Shown piece by piece: positions 1 through 8,204 of a stretch of DNA of 64,000 nucleotides. Below the pieces are notes generated by a model. The model saw nothing but the letters and a program-made list of their open reading frames with translations, was not told where the DNA came from and searched no databases. Origin of the DNA: Streptomyces glomeratus (GTDB lineage Bacteria > Actinomycetota > Actinomycetes > Streptomycetales > Streptomycetaceae). A program made the translations under genes and the position numbers. The stretch spans positions 29,812-93,811 of the forward strand of contig NZ_JAKEEB010000026.1 in assembly GCF_021462825.1 (NCBI RefSeq). Direction: 5' to 3'. Every line of letters begins with the position of its first letter. Position 1 is the stretch's first letter.

Positions 1-42
1 CGCGGGGAGCGGCCCGGAGCGGGACAGGGTCCCTTCGGCGGG

Positions 43-693
43 GTGCCGTCCGGGAACGGGGGGCGTGCCGTCGTTCAGCGGGCCTCCGTCCGCGGCCAGA
101 TCCTGGACGCCCTGCGCACCGCGCTGGTCGAGGGGAAGCTCACGCCCGGCGAGGTGTACTCGGCACCCGTGCTCGCCGAGCGGTTCGGGGTGTCCGCGAC
201 CCCCGTACGCGAGGCGATGCAGCAACTCGCGCTTGAGGGCGCCGTCGAGGTCGTACCCAACCGCGGCTTCCGTGTCGCCGTCCGCGGCGCCCGCGAACTG
301 GCCGAACTCGCCGAGATCCGGGCACTGATCGAGGTCCCCGTGATGCTGCGACTCGCCCGCACCGTGCCCGCCGAACGCTGGGCGGAACTGCGCCCGCTGG
401 CCGAGGCGACGGTCCGGGCCGCGTCCTCCGGGTGCCGGGCCGCATACGCCGAGTCCGACCGTGCCTTCCATCGCGCGGTGCTCGCCCTGGCGGGCAACGA
501 GCAACTGGTGCGGATCGCGGAGGACCTGCACCGCCGCGCCCAGTGGCCGCTCGTCGGCGGCCCCGCCACGCGCGACTGCGCCGACCTGCTCGCCGACGCT
601 GCCGAGCACACGGCCCTTCTCGACGCACTGGCCGCCCAGGACCTGGTGGTGGTGCAGTCACTGGTGCGGGAGCACTTCGCCGGGGCGGTCTGA
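43..693 (+). CDS. GntR-family transcriptional regulator (FCD-type)
   Basis: A 216-residue DNA-binding regulator. The N-terminal part (about residues 15-80) has the GntR winged helix, with the recognition-helix text FGVSATPVREAMQQL and a following wing (EVVPNRGFRV). The rest is a helical FCD-like effector domain (EIRALIEVPVMLRLAR onward) that usually binds small carboxylic acids. The listed start is a GTG, but the frame is open to the left edge of the window, so the true start may be upstream. It is followed by a tandem repeat, so its target is not evident from the neighbours. Family assignment is solid; the ligand is unknown. Confidence 0.85.
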   Translation: MPSGNGGRAVVQRASVRGQILDALRTALVEGKLTPGEVYSAPVLAERFGVSATPVREAMQQLALEGAVEVVPNRGFRVAVRGARELAELAEIRALIEVPVMLRLARTVPAERWAELRPLAEATVRAASSGCRAAYAESDRAFHRAVLALAGNEQLVRIAEDLHRRAQWPLVGGPATRDCADLLADAAEHTALLDALAAQDLVVVQSLVREHFAGAV

Positions 694-727
694 GACGCAC
701 GTACGCCCGGCTAGACCGGCCTGTACC

Positions 728-846
728 GTGGAGCGGACGCCATGGAGCGGACGCCATGGAGCGGACGCCATGGAGCGGACGCCATGGAGCGGACGCCATG
801 GAGCGGACGCCATGGAGCGGACGCCATGGAGCGGACGCCATGGAGG
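728..846. repeat. 14-bp tandem repeat, eight full copies
   Basis: The unit atggagcggacgcc is repeated head to tail from 728 to 839 (the first copy begins with g instead of a), and a partial ninth copy runs to 846. Copies are identical. Because 14 is not a multiple of three the array cannot encode a simple peptide repeat, and any frame crossing it is probably not a gene. Each copy junction creates ccatgg. It lies between a regulator gene and a short putative gene. Confidence 0.95.
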
Positions 847-915
847 GAACCGCTCCGGGGGCCGTCGCGTGCTGCCCGGTGAGGGACGACCGCCGTCCCA
901 CGGGGGTGAGCGACG

Positions 916-1140
916 ATGAGGTCCGAAACGGGGCGGCAGGCCGGGTGGCGGCGTCGGAGGCGACTCGGCGGCAGGAGCGCCGGTGCGTGTCCGGACGGTG
1001 CCGGCCCGAAGCGGTGGGTGCCCGCCGTGGACGGAGCCGGTGGACCGCTGGCGTTCGCCGCGCTCGTCGTCGTCGCCGTCCTCGCCGGCCGCGATCCCGA
1101 ATTCCGCGCCGCCGTATGGACGTTCGTCAGGGGTCTGTGA
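916..1140 (+). CDS. small hypothetical protein with one hydrophobic segment
   Basis: A possible 74-residue protein. The first half is Arg/Gly-rich and the second half has a hydrophobic stretch (LAFAALVVVAVLA, about residues 45-57) followed by a charged tail, so a small membrane-anchored protein is possible. It starts with ATG after a weak purine-rich stretch. Composition of the first 35 residues looks like translated non-coding GC-rich DNA, so the gene is uncertain. No family recognised. Confidence 0.35.
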   Translation: MRSETGRQAGWRRRRRLGGRSAGACPDGAGPKRWVPAVDGAGGPLAFAALVVVAVLAGRDPEFRAAVWTFVRGL

Positions 1141-1211
1141 CGGACGGGCCGTCACCCCCCGGGGGGTGACGGCCGCCGGGGAGAAGCCACCGCCGCCCGC
1201 CCGCCCGGTCC

Positions 1212-2000
1212 CTACGAAGCGGCCGGTCCCGCCGCCGGTGTCACCGGTGCCAACTGCCGTGCAAGCCACGTCGGTACCCCGCCCAGGAGGCGGAACAGCC
1301 GGCCCGCCTCGGCCCGCAGCCGGGAGGCGTCCGGCTCCGCCTCCGCGTCCGCGAGGGACGCCAGCGCCGGGGCCGTACCGACGAGGTAGCCCAGCTCCTC
1401 GCGGATCCGCAGCGATTCCGTGAAGCCGTGCCGTGCCTCCGCCACCTCGCCGTCGCGCAGGGCGAGTCCGGCCAGATGCCGCCAGGTGAAGGAGAGCAGC
1501 AGCGCGTCCCCGTGCGCGGAGGCGCCCGCGTGGGCGCGCCGGTACGCGGCACGGGCCGCCTGCGGGGAGCGGGCGAGGTTCTCGGCGAGGAGTCCGCGCC
1601 GGAAGTCCAGCAGTGCCCGGCCCGGGGCGCCGGGCGGGATCAGCGCCGCGGCCCGGCCGAGGGCGGCCCGCGCCTCGTCCGCCCGGTCCCGTACGCCGTG
1701 CAGCGTGGCCGCGTACGCCAGTTGCCCGCGCTCACAGGCGGCGGCGCCGCGCTCCTCGTCGCCGTGGGCCTGTGCCTCGGCCGTACGCAGCGCGTCCTCG
1801 GCCTCTTCCCAGCCCTGCTCCGTGTACAGGCACCGCTCGACGAGCAGCGAGGCCCGCTGGAGCGACGCCTCGGCCGTCTCCGGTGGCAGAAGGGCTGCCG
1901 CGTCGGCCCAGCAGGCGCGTGAGCGCAGCCGCCACACCGCGGTCTGGAGCGGATCGTCGCCTGCGGTCGTTCCGGTACCGGACATGGCGGTATGCGCCAC
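1212..2000 (-). CDS. TPR-like helical repeat protein of unknown function
   Basis: About 262 residues, almost entirely Ala/Leu/Arg-rich paired helices with tetratricopeptide-like spacing (AERxxxxEQGWEEAEDALRTA, LDFRRGLLAENLARSPQAA, ARHGFTESLRIREELG). No catalytic motif or signal peptide is visible. I prefer the GTG at 2000 because a strong GGGGAGG ribosome-binding site sits just upstream; a GTG at 2018 and an ATG at 1985 are in the same frame. Such proteins usually act as scaffolds or accessory regulators. It is transcribed away from the pucR block and shows no clear operon partner. Confidence 0.7.
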   Translation of the reverse strand: MAHTAMSGTGTTAGDDPLQTAVWRLRSRACWADAAALLPPETAEASLQRASLLVERCLYTEQGWEEAEDALRTAEAQAHGDEERGAAACERGQLAYAATLHGVRDRADEARAALGRAAALIPPGAPGRALLDFRRGLLAENLARSPQAARAAYRRAHAGASAHGDALLLSFTWRHLAGLALRDGEVAEARHGFTESLRIREELGYLVGTAPALASLADAEAEPDASRLRAEAGRLFRLLGGVPTWLARQLAPVTPAAGPAAS

Positions 2001-2152
2001 GTTGCCCTCCCCGAGCACGCCATTGAGCTGTTGAGTGGTGGCGGCATTCCAGCATCAATCGCGGTACCGGGCCAAGGGGGTGGGTGAAGGATTTCACAAA
2101 GTCGTGGGACACCGGGGGCGGTCGGTGTCACCGGTGCCCCAGCGCCGTGACC

Positions 2153-3820
2153 TCAGCTCATGCGCAACGCGAGGAAGAAATCGAGCTTGTCCTCCAGCCG
2201 TGAGAGGTCACGGCTCGTCAACTGCTCGATACGCCCTACCCGGTATCGCAGCGTGTTGACGTGCAGGTGCAGGCGGGTCGCGCAGCGGGTCCAGGAGCCG
2301 TCGCACTCCAGGAACGCCTCCAGGGTCGGGATCAGCTCGGCGCGGTGCCGGCGGTCGTAGTCGCGCAGCGGGTCCAGGAGGCGGGCCGTGAAGGCGCGCC
2401 GCACGTCGTCCGGGACGAACGGCAGCAGCAGCACGTGCGAGGCCAGTTCCTGGTGGCCGGCCGCGCAGACCCGGCCGGGGCGGGCGGCGGCCACCCGGCG
2501 GGCGTGCCGCGCCTCCTCCAGGGCGCCGCGCAGCCCCTCGGCCGAGTGCACCGCGGCGCTGACGCCCAGCGTGAGCCGCCCGTCGTCGTCGAGCCCCGCG
2601 GACAGCGGCTCCCGCACGGCCTCCAGCAGGGTGTCGGCGAGGATGCCCGGCTCGGGCCCGTCGTGCTCCGTGGACACCGCGGGCAGCGGGACGAGCGCGA
2701 TCGCCTCGTCGTCCGTGTGGGCCACCGCGATCCGGTCGGAGTGCTCGGGGCCGGCCGACACCGGGGGCACCAGGATCTCCTCGAGCAGCGACTGGGCGAC
2801 CGGGCCGCCCTCGATCTCGCCGCCGTCCCACTCGACCCGGGCCACGACGACCTGCCACAGCGGGGCCGCGCCCAGTCCGGGCAGCAGCACGGGCGCTGCG
2901 ACCCGCAGCCGGGCCGCGATCTCGGCGGGCGCGGCCCCCGTCTGCACCAGCTCCAGCACCTCCTGGGCGAGCCGCCGCCGCACGCTGCGGGCCGCGTCCC
3001 GGCGGTCCCGTTCCACCGCTATCAGCTGGGTGACGCCCTGGAGCAGATCGAGCCGCTCCGCGGGCCAGTCCCCGGCGTCCGCCTCGACGGCGAGCACCCA
3101 GTCGGACAGCACCGTCTCTCGCCCGTCCTGTGCGGCGCTCCCCGAGCGGCCTTGGCTGCCGCGGACCGGAAAGAGCGAGTACGCCGTCGTACCGACCGTC
3201 ACCCGGTGCGGACCCCGGCGGCCGGTGCGCGCCGCCGTCAGATGTTCCGCGGCCAGCTCGGCACACACATCCGCGGCGAGCCCCGGAGCAGGGCCCGCGA
3301 TCGGCCGGCCGGTGGGGGAGAGCACCCAGGCCCGCAGGTCCAGGTCGGAGCCGAGCAGGTCCAGGACGACGTCCGGGCCGCCGCCCGCCGGACCCGAGGT
3401 CATCATCCGCCGGTGCCGGTCCACCACTGCCGCCAGGTCCCCGGCCCGCTCGCCGGAGACCTGGCGCACCACGTGCTCGGTGATCGTGGCGAACGCCACG
3501 GACTCGTGCACGGCGAACAGCGGCAGCCGGTGCCGGGCGCAGGCCACGATCAGATCGTCCGGGATGTCGCCCAGCTCCGCCTCGCCCGCGGCCAGCGCGG
3601 CGACGCCCGCGCCCGCGAGAATGCGGACGAAGGGTTCGGAGTCCGCGGCGTCGTGCCGCCACGCCAGGCCCGTGAGGACCAGTTCACCGCCGGAGAGATA
3701 GCGGCTCGGGTCCTTGAGGTCCGTCGTCATCACACCGCGCACGGTGCGGTCCAGCTCGTCCTCGCCGCCGAGCAGCCGCAGCCCCAGCGCGTCGGTGTTG
3801 AGCAGTGCGCGCAGCCGCAT
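2153..3820 (-). CDS. pucR: PucR-family purine catabolism regulator
   Basis: 555 residues. The N-terminal third is the PucR sensor domain (TVRGVMTTDLKDPSRYLSGGELVLTG), the middle is a GGDEF-like linker domain, and the C-terminus holds the PucR-type helix-turn-helix (SWTRCATRLHLHVNTLRYRV followed by RIEQLTSRDL). In Bacillus and actinomycetes this family controls purine degradation. It is divergent from the xanthine dehydrogenase genes across a 366-bp intergenic region, the normal arrangement for a regulator acting on that operon. The ATG start coincides with the conserved N-terminus MRLRALL, so it is probably right. Confidence 0.9.
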   Translation of the reverse strand: MRLRALLNTDALGLRLLGGEDELDRTVRGVMTTDLKDPSRYLSGGELVLTGLAWRHDAADSEPFVRILAGAGVAALAAGEAELGDIPDDLIVACARHRLPLFAVHESVAFATITEHVVRQVSGERAGDLAAVVDRHRRMMTSGPAGGGPDVVLDLLGSDLDLRAWVLSPTGRPIAGPAPGLAADVCAELAAEHLTAARTGRRGPHRVTVGTTAYSLFPVRGSQGRSGSAAQDGRETVLSDWVLAVEADAGDWPAERLDLLQGVTQLIAVERDRRDAARSVRRRLAQEVLELVQTGAAPAEIAARLRVAAPVLLPGLGAAPLWQVVVARVEWDGGEIEGGPVAQSLLEEILVPPVSAGPEHSDRIAVAHTDDEAIALVPLPAVSTEHDGPEPGILADTLLEAVREPLSAGLDDDGRLTLGVSAAVHSAEGLRGALEEARHARRVAAARPGRVCAAGHQELASHVLLLPFVPDDVRRAFTARLLDPLRDYDRRHRAELIPTLEAFLECDGSWTRCATRLHLHVNTLRYRVGRIEQLTSRDLSRLEDKLDFFLALRMS

Positions 3821-3999
3821 GTCTCGTCGCCGCCGTTCTTGTCCGGAAATCCACGTTCGGTCAGGGTGAGAACCCGGCGGGCGGGTCCTCGGGCAGTGCC
3901 CAGGGCGTTGTCCTGGGCTTACGGAGGCCGCGCTCGCGATTCCCCCCGGGCCGGTGCCGTGTTTCCAGAGGAAAATGGAGAGGTTACAGACGGCCTCTG

Positions 4000-4009
4000 T
4001 TCATATGAA
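4000..4009. promoter_or_regulatory. palindrome in the pucR-xdh intergenic region (candidate operator)
   Basis: The 366-bp gap between pucR and the dehydrogenase genes (3821-4186) has no convincing gene. It contains the perfect 10-bp palindrome TTCATATGAA in an unusually AT-rich patch (about 3995-4015) of otherwise GC-rich sequence. Position between divergent genes makes it a candidate regulator site or promoter element; nothing in the sequence alone proves the protein that binds. Confidence 0.35.
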
Positions 4010-4186
4010 TCTACAAGATGGTCGCCCTGGCCAGCCAACTCCTTCATGGTTTCGGTGACTGACCGCGGCGACGAGCCGAACGGTGTACTGAGTCCACCCC
4101 GCGTGAACAGGACATAAACGAGCCGGGCCCGCCGCACCGATCCGGCTCGATCCCCACGCCCCACGAGACGAAGAAGAGAGCCGTTC

Positions 4187-5077
4187 ATGGACTTCCTTCG
4201 CCCCGCAACATGGGAGGAGGCGCTCGCCGCCAAGGCGGAGCACCCCACCGCCGTGCCCATTGCGGGTGGCACCGATGTGATGGTCGAGATCAACTTCGAC
4301 CACCGCCGGCCCGAGTACCTGATGGACCTGAACCGCATCGGCGAACTCCACGAGTGGGAGACGGAAGACGACAGTGTGCGGCTCGGCGCCTCGGTCCCGT
4401 ACTCGAAGATCATGGAGCGGCTGCGGACCGAACTGCCGGGCCTGGCTCTCGCCTCCCACACCGTCGCCTCTCCGCAGATCCGCAACCGCGGCGGCGTCGG
4501 CGGCAACCTCGGTACCGCCTCCCCGGCCGGCGACGCCCATCCCGCCCTGCTCGCGGCCGGCGCCGAGGTCGAGGTCGCGTCGGTGCGCGGCACCCGGCTG
4601 ATCCCGATCGACGACTTCTACACCGGCGTGAAGCGCAACGCGCTCGCCCCGGACGAGCTGATCAGGGCCGTCCGCGTGAAGAAGGCCGACGGGCCGCAGC
4701 AGTACGCGAAGGTCGGCACCCGCAACGCGATGGTGATCGCGGTGTGCGCCTTCGGTCTCGCCCTGCACCCCGAGACCCGCACGGTCCGCACCGGTATCGG
4801 CTCCGCCGCCCCGACTCCGGTCCGGGCCCGGGCCGCGGAGGAATTCCTGAACGCCGCGCTCGAGGAGGGCGGCTTCTGGGACAACGGCAGGATCATCACC
4901 CCGTCGCTCGCCCGGCAGTTCGCGGAACTGTGCGCGGCCGCGTGCAACCCGATCGACGACGTCCGGGGCACCGCGACCTACCGCCGCCACGCGGTCGGTG
5001 TCCTGGCCCGCCGCACTCTGACCTGGACCTGGGAGTCGTACCGCGGCTCCGCCCGCACCTCGAAGGGAGCTGCGTGA
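4187..5077 (+). CDS. xanthine dehydrogenase, FAD-binding subunit
   Basis: 296 residues of the CO-dehydrogenase flavoprotein/FAD-binding type. The N-terminal PCMH-fold FAD site is seen in VPIAGGTDVMVEIN (residues about 22-35) and in the second glycine motif IRNRGGVGGNLGTASPAGD (about 101-119), which contacts the isoalloxazine and pyrophosphate. The C-terminal half is the CODH flavoprotein C domain (YAKVGTRNAMVIAVCAFG). It passes electrons from the 2Fe-2S subunit to NAD or another acceptor in xanthine oxidation to urate. A GAAGAAGAGAG tract precedes the ATG. The stop codon overlaps the next start by one base (TGATG), indicating translational coupling. Confidence 0.92.
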   Translation: MDFLRPATWEEALAAKAEHPTAVPIAGGTDVMVEINFDHRRPEYLMDLNRIGELHEWETEDDSVRLGASVPYSKIMERLRTELPGLALASHTVASPQIRNRGGVGGNLGTASPAGDAHPALLAAGAEVEVASVRGTRLIPIDDFYTGVKRNALAPDELIRAVRVKKADGPQQYAKVGTRNAMVIAVCAFGLALHPETRTVRTGIGSAAPTPVRARAAEEFLNAALEEGGFWDNGRIITPSLARQFAELCAAACNPIDDVRGTATYRRHAVGVLARRTLTWTWESYRGSARTSKGAA

Positions 5078-5649
5078 TGCGTGTCAGCTTCACGGTGAAC
5101 GGACGTCCGCAGGAAGCCGACGACGTGTGGGAGGGCGAGAGCCTGCTGTACGTCCTGCGCGAGCGGCTGGGCCTGCCCGGTTCCAAGAACGCCTGCGAGC
5201 AGGGTGAGTGCGGGTCGTGCACGGTCCGGCTGGACGGCGTGCCGGTGTGTTCCTGTCTGGTGGCCGCGGGGCAGGCCGAGGGCCGCGAGGTCGTGACGGT
5301 CGAGGGCCTCGCGGAGTACGCCAAGGAGCGCGCCTGCACCACAGGCGCCTGCGGCACCTCCCTCGACGAGGCCAGGCGCTGGGCGGCCAAGGGCACCGAC
5401 TCGCAGACCGGCGAGGGCGTCGAGCTGTCCCCGGTCCAGCAGGCGTTCATCGACGCGGGCGCGGTCCAGTGCGGCTTCTGCACCCCGGGTCTGCTGGTCG
5501 CCGCCGACGAGATGCTGGAGCGCAACCGCAACCCCACCGACGCGGACATCCGCGAGGCGCTCTCCGGCAACCTGTGCCGCTGCACGGGCTACGAGAAGAT
5601 CATGGATGCGGTCCGCCTTGCGGCCGCCCGGCAGTCCGAGGGGGTCTGA
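5077..5649 (+). CDS. xanthine dehydrogenase, 2Fe-2S subunit
   Basis: 190 residues. The plant-ferredoxin-like [2Fe-2S] cluster motif is NACEQGECGSCTVRLDG, completed by the Cys of VCSC; the second, four-helix [2Fe-2S] cluster is built from QCGFCTPG and LCRCTGY near the C-terminus. The protein is somewhat longer than the usual 160 residues because of a loop between the two domains (about residues 85-115). It carries electrons from the molybdenum centre to FAD. It overlaps the flavoprotein gene by one base and is 2 bp from the large-subunit gene, so the three subunits are one operon. Confidence 0.93.
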   Translation: MRVSFTVNGRPQEADDVWEGESLLYVLRERLGLPGSKNACEQGECGSCTVRLDGVPVCSCLVAAGQAEGREVVTVEGLAEYAKERACTTGACGTSLDEARRWAAKGTDSQTGEGVELSPVQQAFIDAGAVQCGFCTPGLLVAADEMLERNRNPTDADIREALSGNLCRCTGYEKIMDAVRLAAARQSEGV

Positions 5650-5651
5650 GG

Positions 5652-8033
5652 ATGCCGAACGGCGCTCCCACCAAGATCACGCAGGGCTCGTGGACCAAGG
5701 GCGGCATCGGAGAGTCCACGCTCCGCCCGGACGGCACCCTCAAGGTCACCGGCGAGTTCGCGTACTCGTCCGACATGTGGCACGAGGACATGCTCTGGGG
5801 GCAGATCCTGCGCTCCACGGTCGCACACGCGGAGATCGTCTCCATCGACACGAGCGAGGCCCTCGCCACGCCCGGCGTGTACGCGGTCATGACGTACGAC
5901 GACCTGCCGACCGAGGTGAGGACGTACGGCCTGGAGATCCAGGACACGCCGGTCCTCGCGCACGGCAAGGTGCGCCATCACGGCGAGCCCGTCGCGATCG
6001 TCGCTGCCGACCACCCGGAGACCGCACGCCGCGCGGCCGCCAAGATCAAGGTCGAGTACCGCGAGCTGCCGGTCATCACCGACGAGGCGTCCGCGACCGC
6101 CCCGGACGCGATCCTGATCCACGAGAACCGTACGGATCACCACTGCGGCCACGTCCCGCACCCGAACATCGTCCACCGCCAGCCGATCGTCCGCGGTGAC
6201 GTCGCCGAGGCACGCCGGCGGGCCGATGTGATCGTCGAGGGCGAGTACCACTTCGGGATGCAGGACCAGGCGTTCCTCGGCCCCGAGTCCGGTCTCGCCG
6301 TGCCCGCGGAGGACGGCGGCGTCGACCTCTACGTCGCCACCCAGTGGCTGCACGCGGACCTTCGCCAGATCGCGCCCGTGCTGGGCCTGCCGGAGGACAA
6401 GGTCCGGATGACCCTGGCGGGCGTCGGCGGCGCCTTCGGCGGCCGTGAGGACCTGTCGATGCAGATCCACGCCTGTCTGCTCGCCCTGCGCACCGGCAAG
6501 CCGGTCAAGATCGTGTACAACCGGTTCGAGTCCTTCTTCGGGCACGTCCACCGCCACCCCGCGAAGCTGTACTACGAGCACGGGGCCACGAAGGACGGCA
6601 AGCTGACCCACGTCAAGTGCCGGATCGTCCTGGACGGCGGCGCATACGCCTCCTCCTCCCCGGCCGTGGTCGGCAACGCGTCCTCGCTCGGGGTGGGCCC
6701 GTACGTCGTGGACGACGTCGACATCGAGGCCATCGCCCTCTACACCAACAACCCGCCCTGCGGCGCCATGCGCGGCTTCGGCGCGGTCCAGGCGTGCTTC
6801 GCCTACGAGGCCCAGATGGACAAGACGGCCGAGAAACTCGGCATGGACCCGGTGGAGTTCCGCCGGCTGAACGCGATGTCCCAGGGCGCGGTCATGCCGA
6901 CCGGGCAGGTCGTCGACTCCCCGGCGCCGGTCGCGGAGCTGCTGCGCCGCGTCAAGGCCAGGCCCATGCCGCCCGAGCGCCAGTGGGAGAGCTCCGAGGG
7001 CGCGGACGTACGGCAGCTGCCGGGCGGACTGTCCAACACCACGCACGGCGAGGGTGTCGTCCGCGGCGTCGGCTATGCGGTCGGCATCAAGAACGTCGGC
7101 TTCTCCGAGGGCTTCGACGACTACTCCACCGCCAAGGTGCGCATGGAGGTGGTGGCCGGGGAGGCCGTCGCCACCGTGCACACGGCCATGGCGGAGGTCG
7201 GCCAGGGCGGCATCACCGTCCACGCGCAGATCGCCCGTACCGAGCTCGGTATCGGCCGGGTGACGATCCATCCGGCGGACACACAGGTCGGATCGGCGGG
7301 TTCGACGTCCGCCTCCCGCCAGACCTACGTCACCGGAGGCGCCGTCAGACACGCCTGCGAGCTGGTCCGCGAGCAGGTCCTGGAGATCGGGCGCCGCAGG
7401 TTCGGCTCGTACCATCCCGCCTGGGCGACGGCCGAACTGCTCCTGGAGGGCGGCAAGGTCGTCACCGACGGCGGCGAGGTGCTCGCCGACCTGGTGGACG
7501 TCCTGGGCGACGAGGTCGTCGAGATCGAGCGGGAGTGGCGGCACCGGCCGACCGAGCCCTTCGACCTGCGCACCGGCCAGGGCAACGGGCACGTCCAGTA
7601 CTCCTTCGCCGCGCACCGCGCCGTGGTGGAGGTGGACACCGAGCTGGGCCTGGTGAAGGTCGTCGAACTGGCCTGCGCCCAGGACGTCGGCAAGGCGCTC
7701 AACCCGCTGTCCGTCGTCGGCCAGATCCAGGGCGGCACCACCCAGGGCCTGGGTATCGCGGTCATGGAGGAGATCGTCGTCGACCCCAGGACCGCGAAGG
7801 TGCGGAACCCCTCCTTCACGGACTATCTGATCCCCACCATCCTCGACACGCCGACCATCCCCGTCGACGTGCTCGAACTCGCCGACGACCACGCCCCGTA
7901 CGGGCTGCGCGGCATCGGCGAGGCACCCACCCTGTCGTCCACTCCGGCGGTCCTCGCGGCGATCCGCAACGCCACGGGTCTGGAGCTCAACAGGACGCCG
8001 GTGCGGCCCGAACACCTCACGGGCATGGCGTAA
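5652..8033 (+). CDS. xanthine dehydrogenase, molybdopterin-binding subunit
   Basis: 793 residues, the catalytic large subunit. The N-terminal hammerhead domain (GEFAYSSDMWHEDMLWG) is followed by the Moco-binding domain with GGAFGG at about residues 258-264, QDQAFLGPE near residue 205, and the late motif GIGEAP at about 755, where the Glu corresponds to the active-site glutamate of xanthine dehydrogenases. It hydroxylates hypoxanthine and xanthine. Length is normal for a three-subunit bacterial enzyme. Start ATG is 2 bp after the 2Fe-2S subunit stop. Sulfuration of the cofactor would need the downstream xdhC. Confidence 0.93.
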   Translation: MPNGAPTKITQGSWTKGGIGESTLRPDGTLKVTGEFAYSSDMWHEDMLWGQILRSTVAHAEIVSIDTSEALATPGVYAVMTYDDLPTEVRTYGLEIQDTPVLAHGKVRHHGEPVAIVAADHPETARRAAAKIKVEYRELPVITDEASATAPDAILIHENRTDHHCGHVPHPNIVHRQPIVRGDVAEARRRADVIVEGEYHFGMQDQAFLGPESGLAVPAEDGGVDLYVATQWLHADLRQIAPVLGLPEDKVRMTLAGVGGAFGGREDLSMQIHACLLALRTGKPVKIVYNRFESFFGHVHRHPAKLYYEHGATKDGKLTHVKCRIVLDGGAYASSSPAVVGNASSLGVGPYVVDDVDIEAIALYTNNPPCGAMRGFGAVQACFAYEAQMDKTAEKLGMDPVEFRRLNAMSQGAVMPTGQVVDSPAPVAELLRRVKARPMPPERQWESSEGADVRQLPGGLSNTTHGEGVVRGVGYAVGIKNVGFSEGFDDYSTAKVRMEVVAGEAVATVHTAMAEVGQGGITVHAQIARTELGIGRVTIHPADTQVGSAGSTSASRQTYVTGGAVRHACELVREQVLEIGRRRFGSYHPAWATAELLLEGGKVVTDGGEVLADLVDVLGDEVVEIEREWRHRPTEPFDLRTGQGNGHVQYSFAAHRAVVEVDTELGLVKVVELACAQDVGKALNPLSVVGQIQGGTTQGLGIAVMEEIVVDPRTAKVRNPSFTDYLIPTILDTPTIPVDVLELADDHAPYGLRGIGEAPTLSSTPAVLAAIRNATGLELNRTPVRPEHLTGMA

Positions 8034-8204
8034 TCCGCGGCACCCCGCGGCCGGGCGACAGCTCCACCCACGGCCACCCCGGCGCCGGGCCGAAGTCCAG
8101 TACCACCCAGCGTCTCGGGCCGTCCCCCGGGTCGTGCAGATCCCAAATCCCGCCCTCGCCGAAGGCATGGGCGGGTGCCCCTGTGAACCTTGGGAGATGG
8201 CACC

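Noticed and set aside
728..846. CRISPR array
   Set aside because: The units are contiguous 14-bp copies with no spacers and no cas genes nearby.
2261..4117. 618-residue plus-strand open frame antisense to pucR
   Set aside because: GC-rich shadow of a well-supported PucR gene; composition (Arg, Gln, Gly, His-rich) shows no fold and no ribosome-binding site.
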